Positions 16,676-25,300 of a stretch of 52,399 nucleotides of DNA are shown here, one piece after another. Made by a program: the position numbers and the translations under genes. How positions within the stretch are numbered: position 1 is the stretch's first letter; the number at the start of each line of letters is the position of its first letter. Below the pieces are notes generated by a model. That model saw nothing but the letters and a program-made list of their open reading frames with translations, was not told the DNA's origin and did not search any database. Origin of the DNA: Deltaproteobacteria bacterium (GTDB taxonomy: Bacteria; Desulfobacterota; Desulfomonilia; Desulfomonilales; Desulfomonilaceae); the NCBI GenBank assembly GCA_016875095.1, contig VGSG01000018.1:1-52399 (forward strand). Direction: 5' to 3'.

Positions 16676-17212
16676 GTGGCGGCAAAACCGGTAATTAACG
16701 CATATGAACTGGTGCGAGACATTAAAGCGGGCTTGAACGACGCGGAGCTCATGCAGAAGTATAGACTTTCCCACAAGGGTCTGCAGAGCGTCTTTCGAAA
16801 ACTGGCGGATGCCAAGTTGATGTCTCCGGGCCAACTCTATGGCCGTTCTTCGGAGTATGAGGACACCGCGGACCTCGGGGATTACCGCCTAACAGACCGT
16901 GCCTACCTGGAAGTGAGTTTGCCGATTTACGACTTAGGCTCTCCTGACAACATCGGCGCGGTGCGGGACCTCACCGAGAGAGGGATCAGCGTGAGAGGGC
17001 TGCAAGCGGCTCCGAACGAATCCAAGACCCTCGTGATTCGAGCGGACGAACTATTTTCCATACCGCATATTGTGTTCCAAGCCGTGTGCCGCTGGGCCAA
17101 GAGAGATAGCGGAAACGATCAATGGACGGCGGGATTCCAGATAACTGAGATCTCTCCCGAAGACTTGGAACATCTTCAAGCAGTGGTAAGACTTCTCTCG
17201 TTCAGCGATTAG
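16676..17212 (+). CDS. helical DNA-binding-like domain plus PilZ-like domain protein
   Basis: A 178-residue protein in two parts. Residues 8-48 (YELVRDIKAGLNDAELMQKY, then LSHKGLQSVFRKLADAKLMS) match a small helix-turn-helix-like module that I know from deltaproteobacterial proteins. Residues 75-178 look PilZ-like, with GAVRDLTERGISVRGLQ in place of the usual (D/N)-x-S-x-x-G region. The first PilZ arginine motif is not clear, so cyclic-di-GMP binding is uncertain. The GTG at 16676 follows a GGGAG site; an adjacent TTG is an equal option. The gene is convergent with the histidine-rich gene. Confidence 0.6.
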   Translation: MAAKPVINAYELVRDIKAGLNDAELMQKYRLSHKGLQSVFRKLADAKLMSPGQLYGRSSEYEDTADLGDYRLTDRAYLEVSLPIYDLGSPDNIGAVRDLTERGISVRGLQAAPNESKTLVIRADELFSIPHIVFQAVCRWAKRDSGNDQWTAGFQITEISPEDLEHLQAVVRLLSFSD

Positions 17213-17286
17213 AAGCCCCCTCCCCCGCCCCATGCGCGAAACAAGCTTCTACCCGGCCTCATCGGAGGTCGAAGGCGCCCAACCTT

Positions 17287-17547
17287 TCAGTGAGCATGCT
17301 CGTGAACGTGAGATTCGTGGCCCTCATGCCCATGATCGTGGAAGCCGTGATCTCCTGAGTGCTCGTGGTCATGAACGTTCTCCGTTCCCGCGTGCTCGTG
17401 CCGGTGACCGTGCTCGTGAAAATGTTCGTGCGCATGCGTGTGGGAATGCTCATGGGTGTGCGTATCGCTTCCGTGGCCATGCTCGTGGCTGTGCGTGTGA
17501 GTATGCTCGTGAGTGTGCAGATGTTCGTGCTCATGGTCGCCAAGCAT
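17287..17547 (-). CDS. histidine-rich metal-binding-like small protein
   Basis: An 86-residue protein with 35 histidines (41%), arranged almost throughout as x-H dipeptides (DHEHEHLHTHEHTHTHSHEH), with Glu, Thr and Gly between them and no cysteine. There is no signal peptide, so it should be cytoplasmic. A clear AAGGAG ribosome binding site precedes the ATG, which supports a real gene over a low-complexity accident. Such sequences bind Ni, Zn, Co or Cu; nickel stores such as Hpn and the His-rich tails of metallochaperones are analogies only. It lies 450 bp from a cobalamin adenosyltransferase gene on the other strand, so a cobalt or nickel role is possible but unproven. Confidence 0.65.
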   Translation of the reverse strand: MLGDHEHEHLHTHEHTHTHSHEHGHGSDTHTHEHSHTHAHEHFHEHGHRHEHAGTENVHDHEHSGDHGFHDHGHEGHESHVHEHAH

Positions 17548-18000
17548 AACTGAACTCCTTTCCGGTCTGTCGCGTTGACTCCTATGTCGCCCGAATATGC
17601 GTTCTCTTCTCTACAAAATAGCGTAGATACGTGTGGGCGCGCTGTCAAGTTGATGCTACCGAACTACTGCCGCTTCACACTTCAGGCATACATTTTCCGC
17701 AAAACTTCGTTTCTTATGTCATGAAATACCAATTCAGCGCTCCGGACCGCGGGAGTAAGAACAAAGTTACGGTGCAAAGCACGCAACAGGCCCCGGTGGA
17801 ACTGACGACTCTATTGTCATCAGCGCGTTCCTCCGGTCGCGCAGCGTGTCTAACGGCGTGGGACTGGATGAGCGAAGCAGGGGCGCCATCTTGTTCGGCG
17901 GTTGAGCGCGGCGTCAGTACGTGGTAGTGGTGTGCTCGGAACGGGCCGCCACATTCGGCGCGCAACGTCTCGGAAAGAGTTCAGACGGAGTTTTGGGGCT
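17548..18000. other. intergenic region between histidine-rich gene and cobO
   Basis: About 450 bp between two divergent genes. I find no convincing coding frame, and no cobalamin-riboswitch box (GCCACTG-type) upstream of the adenosyltransferase gene. It presumably holds both promoters. Confidence 0.45.
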
Positions 18001-18522
18001 ATGAAAAGATGCCTCCTCATGGTCTATACCGGGAACGGCAAAGGGAAGACGACCGCTGCGATAGGCCAAGCGGTGCGCGCTATGGGCCAGGGCATGAAGG
18101 TGTGCTTTATCCAGTTCTTAAAGGGGTCGTGGAAGTATGGTGAGTTGACGGCGGCGGAACGGTTCTCGGATCTTATGGAATTCCATGTGCTCGGCAGGGG
18201 TTTTACATGGAAATCCGAAGACCTTGAAAAGGATATCGCGGTTGCTCGTGCGGCCTGGGAGCTGGCGAAAGAGAAGATCTTATCGGCCGAGTTTCAGATG
18301 GTCGTTCTTGATGAGCTTACATACCTCATTCAGTACAATATGGTCGAAGAGGCGGAAATAGTGGGATTCCTTTCAGCCCGCCCCGCGAATCTGCACGTGG
18401 TGGTGACCGGCCGGGACGCTTCCGAGGCCCTGATCCAAGCCGCGGATTTGGTTACGGAAATGAGAGAGATCAAGCATCCATACAGCGCAGGTGTGAAGGC
18501 GCAAAAAGGGATAGAGTTCTGA
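18001..18522 (+). CDS. cobO: cob(I)alamin adenosyltransferase, CobO/BtuR type
   Basis: A 173-residue P-loop enzyme. The motif TGNGKGKTTA at residues 10-19 is diagnostic for CobA/CobO/BtuR corrinoid adenosyltransferases, and VCFIQFLKGSWKYGEL and VVLDELTYLIQYNMV are further family segments. It transfers the adenosyl group of ATP to Co(I) corrinoid to make adenosylcobalamin in the cytoplasm. The length is a little shorter than E. coli BtuR. The ATG is chosen for its family-typical start MKRCLLMVYTGNGKGK. Corrinoid enzymes are abundant in anaerobes of this type. It is followed within 30 bp by the MNT gene. Confidence 0.88.
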   Translation: MKRCLLMVYTGNGKGKTTAAIGQAVRAMGQGMKVCFIQFLKGSWKYGELTAAERFSDLMEFHVLGRGFTWKSEDLEKDIAVARAAWELAKEKILSAEFQMVVLDELTYLIQYNMVEEAEIVGFLSARPANLHVVVTGRDASEALIQAADLVTEMREIKHPYSAGVKAQKGIEF

Positions 18523-18552
18523 ATTCTCACGCGGTCAAGCGGAACAATCAAC

Positions 18553-18891
18553 ATGAACCGAGACCTCGAAGATATAGCTACAGCGCTGCGCGAAATCTTC
18601 CGCAATCACGGCATCCTGCGCGCCATAGTCTTTGGATCGAGGGCGCGAGGTGAACCGTCCCGGAAAAGCGACCTGGACCTGACACTCATCCAAGAGACGG
18701 ACAAACGCTTCTTGGATCGGTACGATGGAATTTATCTGGAGATTGCGCGCGCGGTGAAGTTTCAGGGTGTAGACTTGCTGATATACACTCCCGAGGAGCT
18801 TTCCCGCATAGCCGACCGACGGTTTATTCAAAAGGCGCTACAAGAGGGGGTCATCATCTATGAGTCGGAGCGCGAATCGCCACGAGGCTAA
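18553..18891 (+). CDS. MNT-type nucleotidyltransferase (antitoxin-like)
   Basis: A 112-residue minimal nucleotidyltransferase with the catalytic pattern VFGSRARGEPSRKSDLDL: G28-S29 and the metal-binding aspartates D40 and D42. A C-terminal segment VKFQGVDLLIYTPEEL carries a third aspartate at the usual place. Proteins of this kind pair with HEPN-domain proteins, and in studied pairs the MNT partner neutralises the HEPN RNase, sometimes by AMP transfer to it. The HEPN gene overlaps it by 32 bp. It is intact, unlike the related pair near 13.4 kb. Confidence 0.82.
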   Translation: MNRDLEDIATALREIFRNHGILRAIVFGSRARGEPSRKSDLDLTLIQETDKRFLDRYDGIYLEIARAVKFQGVDLLIYTPEELSRIADRRFIQKALQEGVIIYESERESPRG

Positions 18892-19279
18892 TCGCCGGCT
18901 CACCACAGCCAAAGAAGATCTGCGCGCGGCAGAAACTCTTTATGGCGCTCGGATCTTCGCGCAGGCCTGCTTCCTGCGCCAACAGGTGGGGGAAAAGGCG
19001 CTGAAGGCTGTATGGCATTTCTTGGATTTGGATCCGTGGGGCCATTCCGTGATGACCCTGCTCTCGGACTTTCCGCGCAGGACAGAACTTGGCGACGACG
19101 CGTTGACCGAAGCTGCGGCTCTTCTGGATAAATTCTATATTCTCACGCGCTATCCCAATGGCCTTCCGGACCTCACACCTGGAGTCGTTTACGGGAAACG
19201 TGATGCGGATTCGGCCCTGGAAGCAGCCCGGCAGTTTATTCAAGCATGTGAACAGTGGATGCTAGAGCGCTCGCCGTGA
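18860..19279 (+). CDS. HEPN domain protein (toxin-like partner of MNT)
   Basis: A 139-residue all-helical protein of the HEPN family (PF05168 type). Visible hallmarks are AKEDLRAAETLYGARIFAQA near residue 17, FLRQQVGEKALKAVWHFL near residue 38, and YILTRYPNGLPD near residue 95. HEPN proteins of this type are often RNases or RNA-binding partners of MNT nucleotidyltransferases. The canonical R-x4-6-H RNase motif is not evident, so RNase activity is uncertain. Its start overlaps the MNT gene by 32 bp, which indicates coupled translation. Confidence 0.78.
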   Translation: MSRSANRHEANRRLTTAKEDLRAAETLYGARIFAQACFLRQQVGEKALKAVWHFLDLDPWGHSVMTLLSDFPRRTELGDDALTEAAALLDKFYILTRYPNGLPDLTPGVVYGKRDADSALEAARQFIQACEQWMLERSP

Positions 19280-19375
19280 TGGCTCCCTGTCCGAACCTTG
19301 TTCGACCGACGTTTCAATTTCCGCCGCGCGCACGGAGAAGGCCCGGTCACCGAAGACCGTTTCTAACCCCGTCTT

Positions 19376-20308
19376 TCAACCATCGGCGGAACCTGAACTT
19401 ACCTTTATTGAAGGCTCAGGCCGGTTGACCAAATAGATTCCCGTAGCGACAAGCCCCAACCCCACCCAGAGCGGCAGCGTGAGCGACTCACCTAACAAAG
19501 CGCCGCTCAGGATCACCCCGAATAGAGGCGCGAGGAAGGTGAACGCGGCCAAGCGCGTAACCTGATACCGATGAATCATCCAAAACCAGAGCAAATAAGT
19601 GAAGAAGGCCACCACGAGCGTCTGGTAGAGAAACGCGCAAACCATGAGGGGACTGAGCGCCACGGGTTTGTCCCACTCGAAGATCACCGTACCGGCCGCA
19701 AGAAAAGGAACGGAATAGAGAAGCTGCGCAAAGAGTGTCTGGAAGTGCGTTATGGGCCGATTCTGGATAACCTTCTTGATGTAGATGCTCGTTGATGCCC
19801 AGAACAGGGCCGCGATAACCTCCATAAGGTCACCCAGCCAATAGAGCGGCCCCAGAGTAGTTGACCGAGAAGCGAACACCGCGGTGAGTCCCCCGAAAGC
19901 CAAGAGCAAGCCCGCGCTCTTGGGCCGGTTCAGGCGGTCCCCGATCAGAATGAAATGCGCGCCCAGCGCGGTCCACAACGGCTGCGTATAAAGAAAAATC
20001 ACGGCTCGGGAGGCATCCGTGAACGAAGGCCCCCAGTAGAGAAACAAGAAATCCATTCCGAACAAGAACCCGAGCGCCAGGCCATGCTTCAGGTCCTCCC
20101 GTGACAGGAATACCTTTTCACCTTTCCAGCGAGCGTATGCCCAGAGCAGGCCCGCAGCCAGGAGCGACCTCAAGGTGGCCGCCAGAATCGGCGGAATCCC
20201 CTGGTTGCTCACCTTGATGGTTACGATGTTTCCTCCCCACAGGAAGCACACCATAATCAGGAGCAGTATTCCCGTAGGCGGTATGGTCTGTGATGCGCTC
20301 GGCTTCAA
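19376..20308 (-). CDS. EamA/DMT family transporter
   Basis: A 310-residue membrane protein with ten hydrophobic segments in two homologous halves, as in EamA (drug/metabolite transporter) proteins. The first segment is IMVCFLWGGNIVTIKVSNQG; the second half opens near LYWLGDLMEVIAALFWASTS. The C-terminal helix pair ends in LPLWVGLGLVATGIYLVNRP. Members export amino acids, metabolites or drugs; the substrate is unknown. The start is a TTG, with no in-frame ATG before the first helix, so the N-terminus is uncertain. It lies 59 bp downstream of the Smr gene. Confidence 0.82.
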   Translation of the reverse strand: MKPSASQTIPPTGILLLIMVCFLWGGNIVTIKVSNQGIPPILAATLRSLLAAGLLWAYARWKGEKVFLSREDLKHGLALGFLFGMDFLFLYWGPSFTDASRAVIFLYTQPLWTALGAHFILIGDRLNRPKSAGLLLAFGGLTAVFASRSTTLGPLYWLGDLMEVIAALFWASTSIYIKKVIQNRPITHFQTLFAQLLYSVPFLAAGTVIFEWDKPVALSPLMVCAFLYQTLVVAFFTYLLWFWMIHRYQVTRLAAFTFLAPLFGVILSGALLGESLTLPLWVGLGLVATGIYLVNRPEPSIKVSSGSADG

Positions 20309-20367
20309 CTTTACCTGCTCGATAATCTCACTCTTCTGGATGCGAATTAAAACTATCTCTCGGAAGT

Positions 20368-20694
20368 TCAGTCCATCGGTCTTTTCTTGAGCGTCACCAG
20401 CGTTGCGCCCCAGCCGCCTGCTTCGAGAGGCGCTTGAGCTATGCTTTGCACCAGAGGGTGTTTCTGAAGGAGCGCCGCGACCCGGTCCCTTAGGACGCCC
20501 TTACCTTTGCCGTGAATTATTCTCAGATCCACTATGTCTTTCTCGGCGCACGCCGCGATGTAGTCGTCCAGCAGCCCTGGAAGCTCTCGAGGGGAGAACG
20601 TGTGCAGATCCAGGACCCCGTCGATCGATATCTCGATCGGCTCAACTTCGGCAGGCGCGCCCCCTTCTTCGGCTTCGTATTCCGTGCTGCTCAT
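20368..20694 (-). CDS. Smr (small MutS-related) domain protein
   Basis: A 108-residue protein holding one Smr domain. The acidic N-terminal 25 residues are followed by IDGVLDLHTFSPRELPGLLD, which contains the D-L-H-x motif, and LRIIHGKGKGVLRDRVAALL, which contains the H-G-x-G motif. Smr domains are nucleic-acid nicking or ribonuclease modules found in MutS2 and in free-standing proteins of poorly known function. It heads a two-gene minus-strand unit with the EamA transporter and is divergent from murF-alr. Confidence 0.82.
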   Translation of the reverse strand: MSSTEYEAEEGGAPAEVEPIEISIDGVLDLHTFSPRELPGLLDDYIAACAEKDIVDLRIIHGKGKGVLRDRVAALLQKHPLVQSIAQAPLEAGGWGATLVTLKKRPMD

Positions 20695-20765
20695 GGAAGA
20701 CTTTCTCGCACGGATTCGTCATGGGTGTAAAGCTTTGCACGCGTTTCGACTTGGAAAATCAGGGA

Positions 20766-20800
20766 ACCCCCTTTTCTAAAGAGGGGCAAGAGGGATTTCC
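20766..20800. repeat. palindromic repeat, family A, partial copy
   Basis: ACCCCCTTTTCTAAAGAGGG followed by GCAAGAGGGATTT matches the right-hand hairpin and tail of the repeats at 4505-4645 and 47022-47098, without the left part. It lies just upstream of murF-alr. Confidence 0.6.
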
Positions 20801-20895
20801 CCTTGGATAACTGACGCCCGGCTCCAACGGCAGGGGATCTGTTGTGTTTTCGTCAGTATCATGATAGAGCATGGACCGCGAAGACGCTTCAGATC

Positions 20896-23460
20896 ATGAA
20901 CAGTCCTACGAGCCAATCATCTTCCTCGGCCGAGAATCACGGGATCGAGAATGCCGGCTTCCTTGATCTGCACGAGGTCATTGATATCGTGCGGCCGTTG
21001 AGGGTCACCGGTCCGTCCCAAGGCCCGGTATCAGGCATTTCCATTGATACTCGCAAGCCGCTCGGGGACAACCATATCTTCTGGTCCATCAAGGGCCGCC
21101 ATTTCAACGGGAACGACTTCGCCGAACAGGCGCTCAACAGCGGAATCAGGGCCGCGGTGGTAAGCCGAGCCGAACTCTTTAACAAGCCTCTTCCATCCGG
21201 CAAGACGTTGATCGAGGTCCAGGACACCCTGGCCGCGTTGCAGAATCTTGCCGTATCGTACCGGCGCCGGTTCACGCGCCCAGTGATCGGCATCACGGGG
21301 AGCAACGGCAAGACTCTGGTCAAGGAGATGCTCGCTTCGATCCTGTGCCTGGAGCGCCGCACCTATCGGTCACCCCTTTCTTACAACACTCAGGTGGGCG
21401 CTGCCTTGGGACTGCTCGGGATGAGACCGGAGCACGAGGTCGCGCTCATCGAGGCCGGAATCAGCCTTCCCGGCGAGATGGACCGCTTGGAAGCCATGAT
21501 CAAGCCGGATCACGGAATCCTCACCGTGATCAGTAAGGCGCACATCGGAGGCCTGGGCAGCCTCCGGAACACCCTGGAAGAAAAACGACGCCTCTTCGCG
21601 AATCTGCGTGACGACTCCTTCTTGATCCTCAACGCGGACGATCCCCTCAGCATGAGCCTCGCGCCGGAACTCAACTGCCGGGTGGTAACCTTCGGCATCG
21701 CGGCTGAAGCGAATGTGCGAGCGGACGACATCGAATCGATCCCTGAAAAAGGCCATACGTTCAGGATCGCGCTCGCGGGCGATCAAATCCCTGTGACCTT
21801 GAACGTTCCCGGCGCTTTCAACATTCATAACGCGCTCGCGGCGGCTGCGGCCGCGCACATGCTCGGGGCTTCCAACGAATCGATCCGCAAGGGTCTGGAG
21901 GAGTTCCGGCCGTCGCCTATGCGACTGGAAATCCATACCACGGTCACGGGCGTCACCCTCATTAATGACACGTACAACTCCGATCCCGCTTCCATGAAAG
22001 GCGCGCTGGACGTGCTTGCAAAGGTGGGCAAAGGCCGCCGCAAGATAGCCATCCTCAGCGACATGCTCGACCTGGGGCTCTTGAGCCGAGAAGAACACCT
22101 GGCCGTTGGCAAAGACGTGGTCAGGGCCGAGGTCGATCAGCTTATCACCGTAGGCCAGTATGCCGCGCTGATCGGTCAAGCCGCGGTGGACGCGGGGATG
22201 AATTCCCGGCGGATCATCAATACCAGGAGCTACAGCGAAGCCGCGTCCGAACTGGAAAAAATCATGAACCGGGGAGACATGATCCTGTTCAAAGGTTCCC
22301 GGTGGTTCGGACTGGAACGCATTGCAAAAGAGCTTGTGGGCTCCATCGGGCCCACCAGACTCGTGGTGAACCTGGACGCAATCGCGGCTAACATAAAGTC
22401 CGTGCGCGCGATTGTGGGCGAACACGTCGAAATCATGCCCGTGGTGAAGAGCTTCGGGTACGGGAACGATTCCATTCGAACATCCAGAGTGGCGCTTGAA
22501 AACGGCGTGAACTACCTGGCCGTCGCGTTCCCCGACGAAGGCGCCACCCTGCGTGAGAATCGTATCGAAGCGCCCATACTGGTCTTTACCGTGCTTGCTG
22601 AAGAAGCGGACAAGATCGTCCGTTACCGGTTAAGCTCCGTGGTGAGCTCCATAGATCTGGCTGAGGCCCTGAATCAGGCCGCCGCGCGAAAGGGCAGTCG
22701 AATACCTGTTCATATTAAGATTGACACGGGAATGGGCCGTTCCGGCGTGTGGGTAGAAGACGCGGCGCCGTTCATCGAGCAGGTTTCAAGGCTGAAGCAC
22801 CTGGAGATGGAAGGCATCATGACTCACCTTTCGTCCGCGGACGATCCCAACGCGGACGACTATACCCGGAAGCAGATTGATTCCTTCAAATGGCTGCTGC
22901 GCAAGCTGGAACAACGCGGCATTGGATTCCGTTACACCCATGCTGCAAATACTTCAGCGCTGGTAAGGTTTCCCGAAACCCACTTCAACATGGTTCGGCC
23001 GGGACTGGGAATTTACGGCATGTATCCTTCGGACGCGATCCGTTCTCTGTTGCATCTGGAACAGGTAATCACTTTCATTACCAAGATCGCACAGATCAAG
23101 GAACACCCGCCGGGCCGGGCAATCTCCTACAACCGGCGTTTTGTCACGGACCGGCCTTCCAGAATCGCTACGCTTCCGGTGGGATACAATGACGGTTATC
23201 CCCGCTTTCAATCAAATGTTGGTGAAGCGCTGGTTCGAGGCAAGCGAGTTCCTGTGGTCGGAACCGTTTGCATGGACATGACCATGATCGATGTGACCGA
23301 CGCGCCTGAAGTCAGAATCGGTGACGAAGTGGTCCTAATCGGCCGCCAAGGCGATGAAGAAATCCTCGCGGACGAAATCGCGGCCAATGGTAACACCATC
23401 AACTACGAAATCGTCTGCAAGATCTCCCCCCGCGTCACGAGGATCTTCCTCCAGAGCTGA
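20896..23460 (+). CDS. MurF-alanine racemase fusion
   Basis: An 854-residue bifunctional protein. Residues 1 to about 460 are a Mur ligase: N-terminal MurF domain (ISIDTRKPLGDNHIFWSIKG), P-loop GITGSNGKTLVKEM with K139, the central segment LINDTYNSDPASMKGALD and a C-terminal domain. Residues 470-854 are alanine racemase: K518 in MPVVKSFGYGND should bind PLP, and PVGYNDGYPRFQ and VCMDMTMIDVTD are further signatures. It would interconvert L- and D-alanine and add D-Ala-D-Ala to UDP-MurNAc-tripeptide. The K-S-F-G-Y-G variant and the phrase LAVAFPDEGATLR resemble the fused Bacteroidetes enzymes more than free-standing Alr. An in-frame TTG at 20842 after AGGGGA is an alternative start. Confidence 0.9.
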   Translation: MNSPTSQSSSSAENHGIENAGFLDLHEVIDIVRPLRVTGPSQGPVSGISIDTRKPLGDNHIFWSIKGRHFNGNDFAEQALNSGIRAAVVSRAELFNKPLPSGKTLIEVQDTLAALQNLAVSYRRRFTRPVIGITGSNGKTLVKEMLASILCLERRTYRSPLSYNTQVGAALGLLGMRPEHEVALIEAGISLPGEMDRLEAMIKPDHGILTVISKAHIGGLGSLRNTLEEKRRLFANLRDDSFLILNADDPLSMSLAPELNCRVVTFGIAAEANVRADDIESIPEKGHTFRIALAGDQIPVTLNVPGAFNIHNALAAAAAAHMLGASNESIRKGLEEFRPSPMRLEIHTTVTGVTLINDTYNSDPASMKGALDVLAKVGKGRRKIAILSDMLDLGLLSREEHLAVGKDVVRAEVDQLITVGQYAALIGQAAVDAGMNSRRIINTRSYSEAASELEKIMNRGDMILFKGSRWFGLERIAKELVGSIGPTRLVVNLDAIAANIKSVRAIVGEHVEIMPVVKSFGYGNDSIRTSRVALENGVNYLAVAFPDEGATLRENRIEAPILVFTVLAEEADKIVRYRLSSVVSSIDLAEALNQAAARKGSRIPVHIKIDTGMGRSGVWVEDAAPFIEQVSRLKHLEMEGIMTHLSSADDPNADDYTRKQIDSFKWLLRKLEQRGIGFRYTHAANTSALVRFPETHFNMVRPGLGIYGMYPSDAIRSLLHLEQVITFITKIAQIKEHPPGRAISYNRRFVTDRPSRIATLPVGYNDGYPRFQSNVGEALVRGKRVPVVGTVCMDMTMIDVTDAPEVRIGDEVVLIGRQGDEEILADEIAANGNTINYEIVCKISPRVTRIFLQS

Positions 23461-23821
23461 CCTGCATAATCCACCGTCACTGAGGCCGGCCTGGTGAATG
23501 CCATTGCCGGCCCATTGGTTCAATTGCCGATATTGTTGGCCTTCGTTGCGGTGAGGAAAGGGAACACAAGGGGAGCAGGCAAACAATCTATTCACAAGTC
23601 ATTTAGGGACCCCTGGCGGTGTGTGCGGGACAGGCGACGGCTACCGCGCCGAAACGACGCGCTGGAGTGCAGACTATACTCAGTTTAGAGGAGATTAGCT
23701 CTCCCGGTAAAGTTTCCAAGAGGTTATTTGAACTAAGTTCCCAGGCGGGAGTAGTTTCTCCACCACGTAGCCGGGATTGGAAAGAGTTACGTCTCTGCTT
23801 TTGGTCGCTGGTTCGCGCTCT
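23461..23821. other. intergenic region without recognised feature
   Basis: The 361 bp between murF-alr and the convergent phospholipase-D-like gene contain only short unconvincing frames and no tRNA, terminator or repeat that I can support. Confidence 0.5.
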
Positions 23822-24880
23822 CTATCGAAATAACTCTTGAATTCCGGTTTCTTCAAGGATGAAGTTTATTGCATCAGTTAGGTCCACTATTGCGGCACCA
23901 AACCTTAGTTCATCGTCTACTACGGGGTAATCGCCTTCGTATTCAAGACCGTCGCAGTTAGCGACGGCCCCACTGAGGATGTACTTCATGTAAGCTTTGA
24001 CCGCATCAAGCGACCCAATGGCCCCAGAAGAGGCTTCCTCTAAACATAAGTTCAGGTGCCATCCACAGCGATCAATCGCCCTGCCCACCAAAAAAGTATT
24101 GTTGCCAAAATCGATTGCCCAGCCGTGGACAGCGTGATCGTAGAGGTTCTTGGCGTGGCCCGGAGCTCGCACGTAGCCATATTCAGGATGATAAGGCCAC
24201 CATACTGATCTCTCAACAAATCTGCGAGCCAGTTCTTTGGGGATTATGCTGTCGCCGCTTAGCCAAGGTGCTTTTTCCCTAACATTCCTGATAAACTTCT
24301 CTATTCGCTCTCTCTTGTTCTCTCGCTGGCGGAACACCTCATCAAAATCCCGCCTACACTCTCCCACCAAGGCTTCGAATTGGCAAGAGCGGCTCCTAAG
24401 GCACTCTACCAAGAGATCGACCAAAGACGTGTCTATGGGTTGGGCTTCTTCTCTCCACCCAATAAGAGTTCTCAAGAACTTCGTTCCATTCAAGAGGTCA
24501 AAAGCCCCTGCTGAGACTTCCTTACTCTGGCGCGCGTATGCGGTGAAATTTTGCGAACCCAAAATGGCAACTCGGTCATCAACCAGAAGGACTTTAGCGT
24601 GCAACCGTGGCAGATACTTGACTTGCACCCCCTGATCGAGAAGCTTTCTAACTGCTGTCAACTGCTTTGGGTGGCTTATAAGGACTTCGACCCTGAAATC
24701 CGTAACTACGGTAATATTGCGACGAGGGATCTGTATATTCGCATCAACGAGTCGAAGAATCAGAAAGTCAAAGAACGGTGTATAAAAAGTTACACTGTCG
24801 GTTGCTCCAGCAATGAATTTTCGCCATTTCTTAGAAATATTATGCGCATGGAGGACTACGTCCAGGGCTTTTCTTTTCAT
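23822..24880 (-). CDS. phospholipase D-like domain protein
   Basis: A 352-residue protein with one HKD motif: RLHAKVLLVDDRVAILGSQN, giving H94, K96, D101 and the following G-S-x-N. The preceding part (residues 10-80) looks like the rest of a PLD half-domain. One HKD per chain implies a homodimer, as in Nuc-type nucleases and some restriction enzymes. The C-terminal 200 residues are charged, with Trp-rich patches (SVWWPYHPEYGYVRAPGHAK), and match nothing I know. A nuclease role in defence is possible, but phosphodiester substrate cannot be read from sequence. The ATG at 24880 after a G-rich site is preferred; the frame is open to 25024. Base composition is lower in GC than its neighbours. Confidence 0.7.
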   Translation of the reverse strand: MKRKALDVVLHAHNISKKWRKFIAGATDSVTFYTPFFDFLILRLVDANIQIPRRNITVVTDFRVEVLISHPKQLTAVRKLLDQGVQVKYLPRLHAKVLLVDDRVAILGSQNFTAYARQSKEVSAGAFDLLNGTKFLRTLIGWREEAQPIDTSLVDLLVECLRSRSCQFEALVGECRRDFDEVFRQRENKRERIEKFIRNVREKAPWLSGDSIIPKELARRFVERSVWWPYHPEYGYVRAPGHAKNLYDHAVHGWAIDFGNNTFLVGRAIDRCGWHLNLCLEEASSGAIGSLDAVKAYMKYILSGAVANCDGLEYEGDYPVVDDELRFGAAIVDLTDAINFILEETGIQELFR

Positions 24881-25300
24881 CTTGCCCCCCGCAGATGGAA
24901 TTCTCGTTCTGCCTTTTCGGATAGCGCCCAACGTAAAATCTCTGCCTAAAAGGCTATGACCCAAATAGTCCTTGCCCCGCCACACGAGCGCCTGTTCTCG
25001 TGCGGCGACCTCCGATTCATGCATCAGGCTTCATCTGGGATCGCTTCGTCACTCACGTACATCATGGATTCGCGGGATGCACGAGTTAGAGACGGCTTTA
25101 GCTTGGCAAGCCCGCGACGGGCAGACATGCGCCAATAACCTGCCACCGATGGCGTTACGCAGTTGTTGACCGTACTTCAAGGGGAACCGTGACCTACGTC
25201 CGGCCAAAGCTTTTTCGGGAACAGTTACCCTGAATCTTCGCTTTCCTGCGCTGATGGTACTGCCGGGCGATCTCGTAGATCTCAGTAGTGCTTCGAAAGG
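24881..25300. other. intergenic region without recognised feature
   Basis: About 420 bp between the PLD-like gene and the membrane protein gene on the same strand. No supported gene. The first 144 bp would be coding if the PLD-like protein starts at 25024. Confidence 0.4.

Noticed and set aside
17232-17549. Plus-strand open frames rich in Arg/Ala or Val/Met opposite the histidine-rich gene
   Set aside because: They are the complement of repeated histidine codons and appear in several frames at once. Only the minus-strand frame has a good ribosome binding site.
17548-18000. Possible cobalamin riboswitch before cobO
   Set aside because: I could not find the conserved B12-box type sequence or the expected pairing upstream of the gene.
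20842-20895. N-terminal extension of the MurF-Alr protein from a TTG
   Set aside because: It adds 18 residues with no family similarity. The ATG at 20896 was preferred, although the TTG has the better ribosome binding site, so this remains open.
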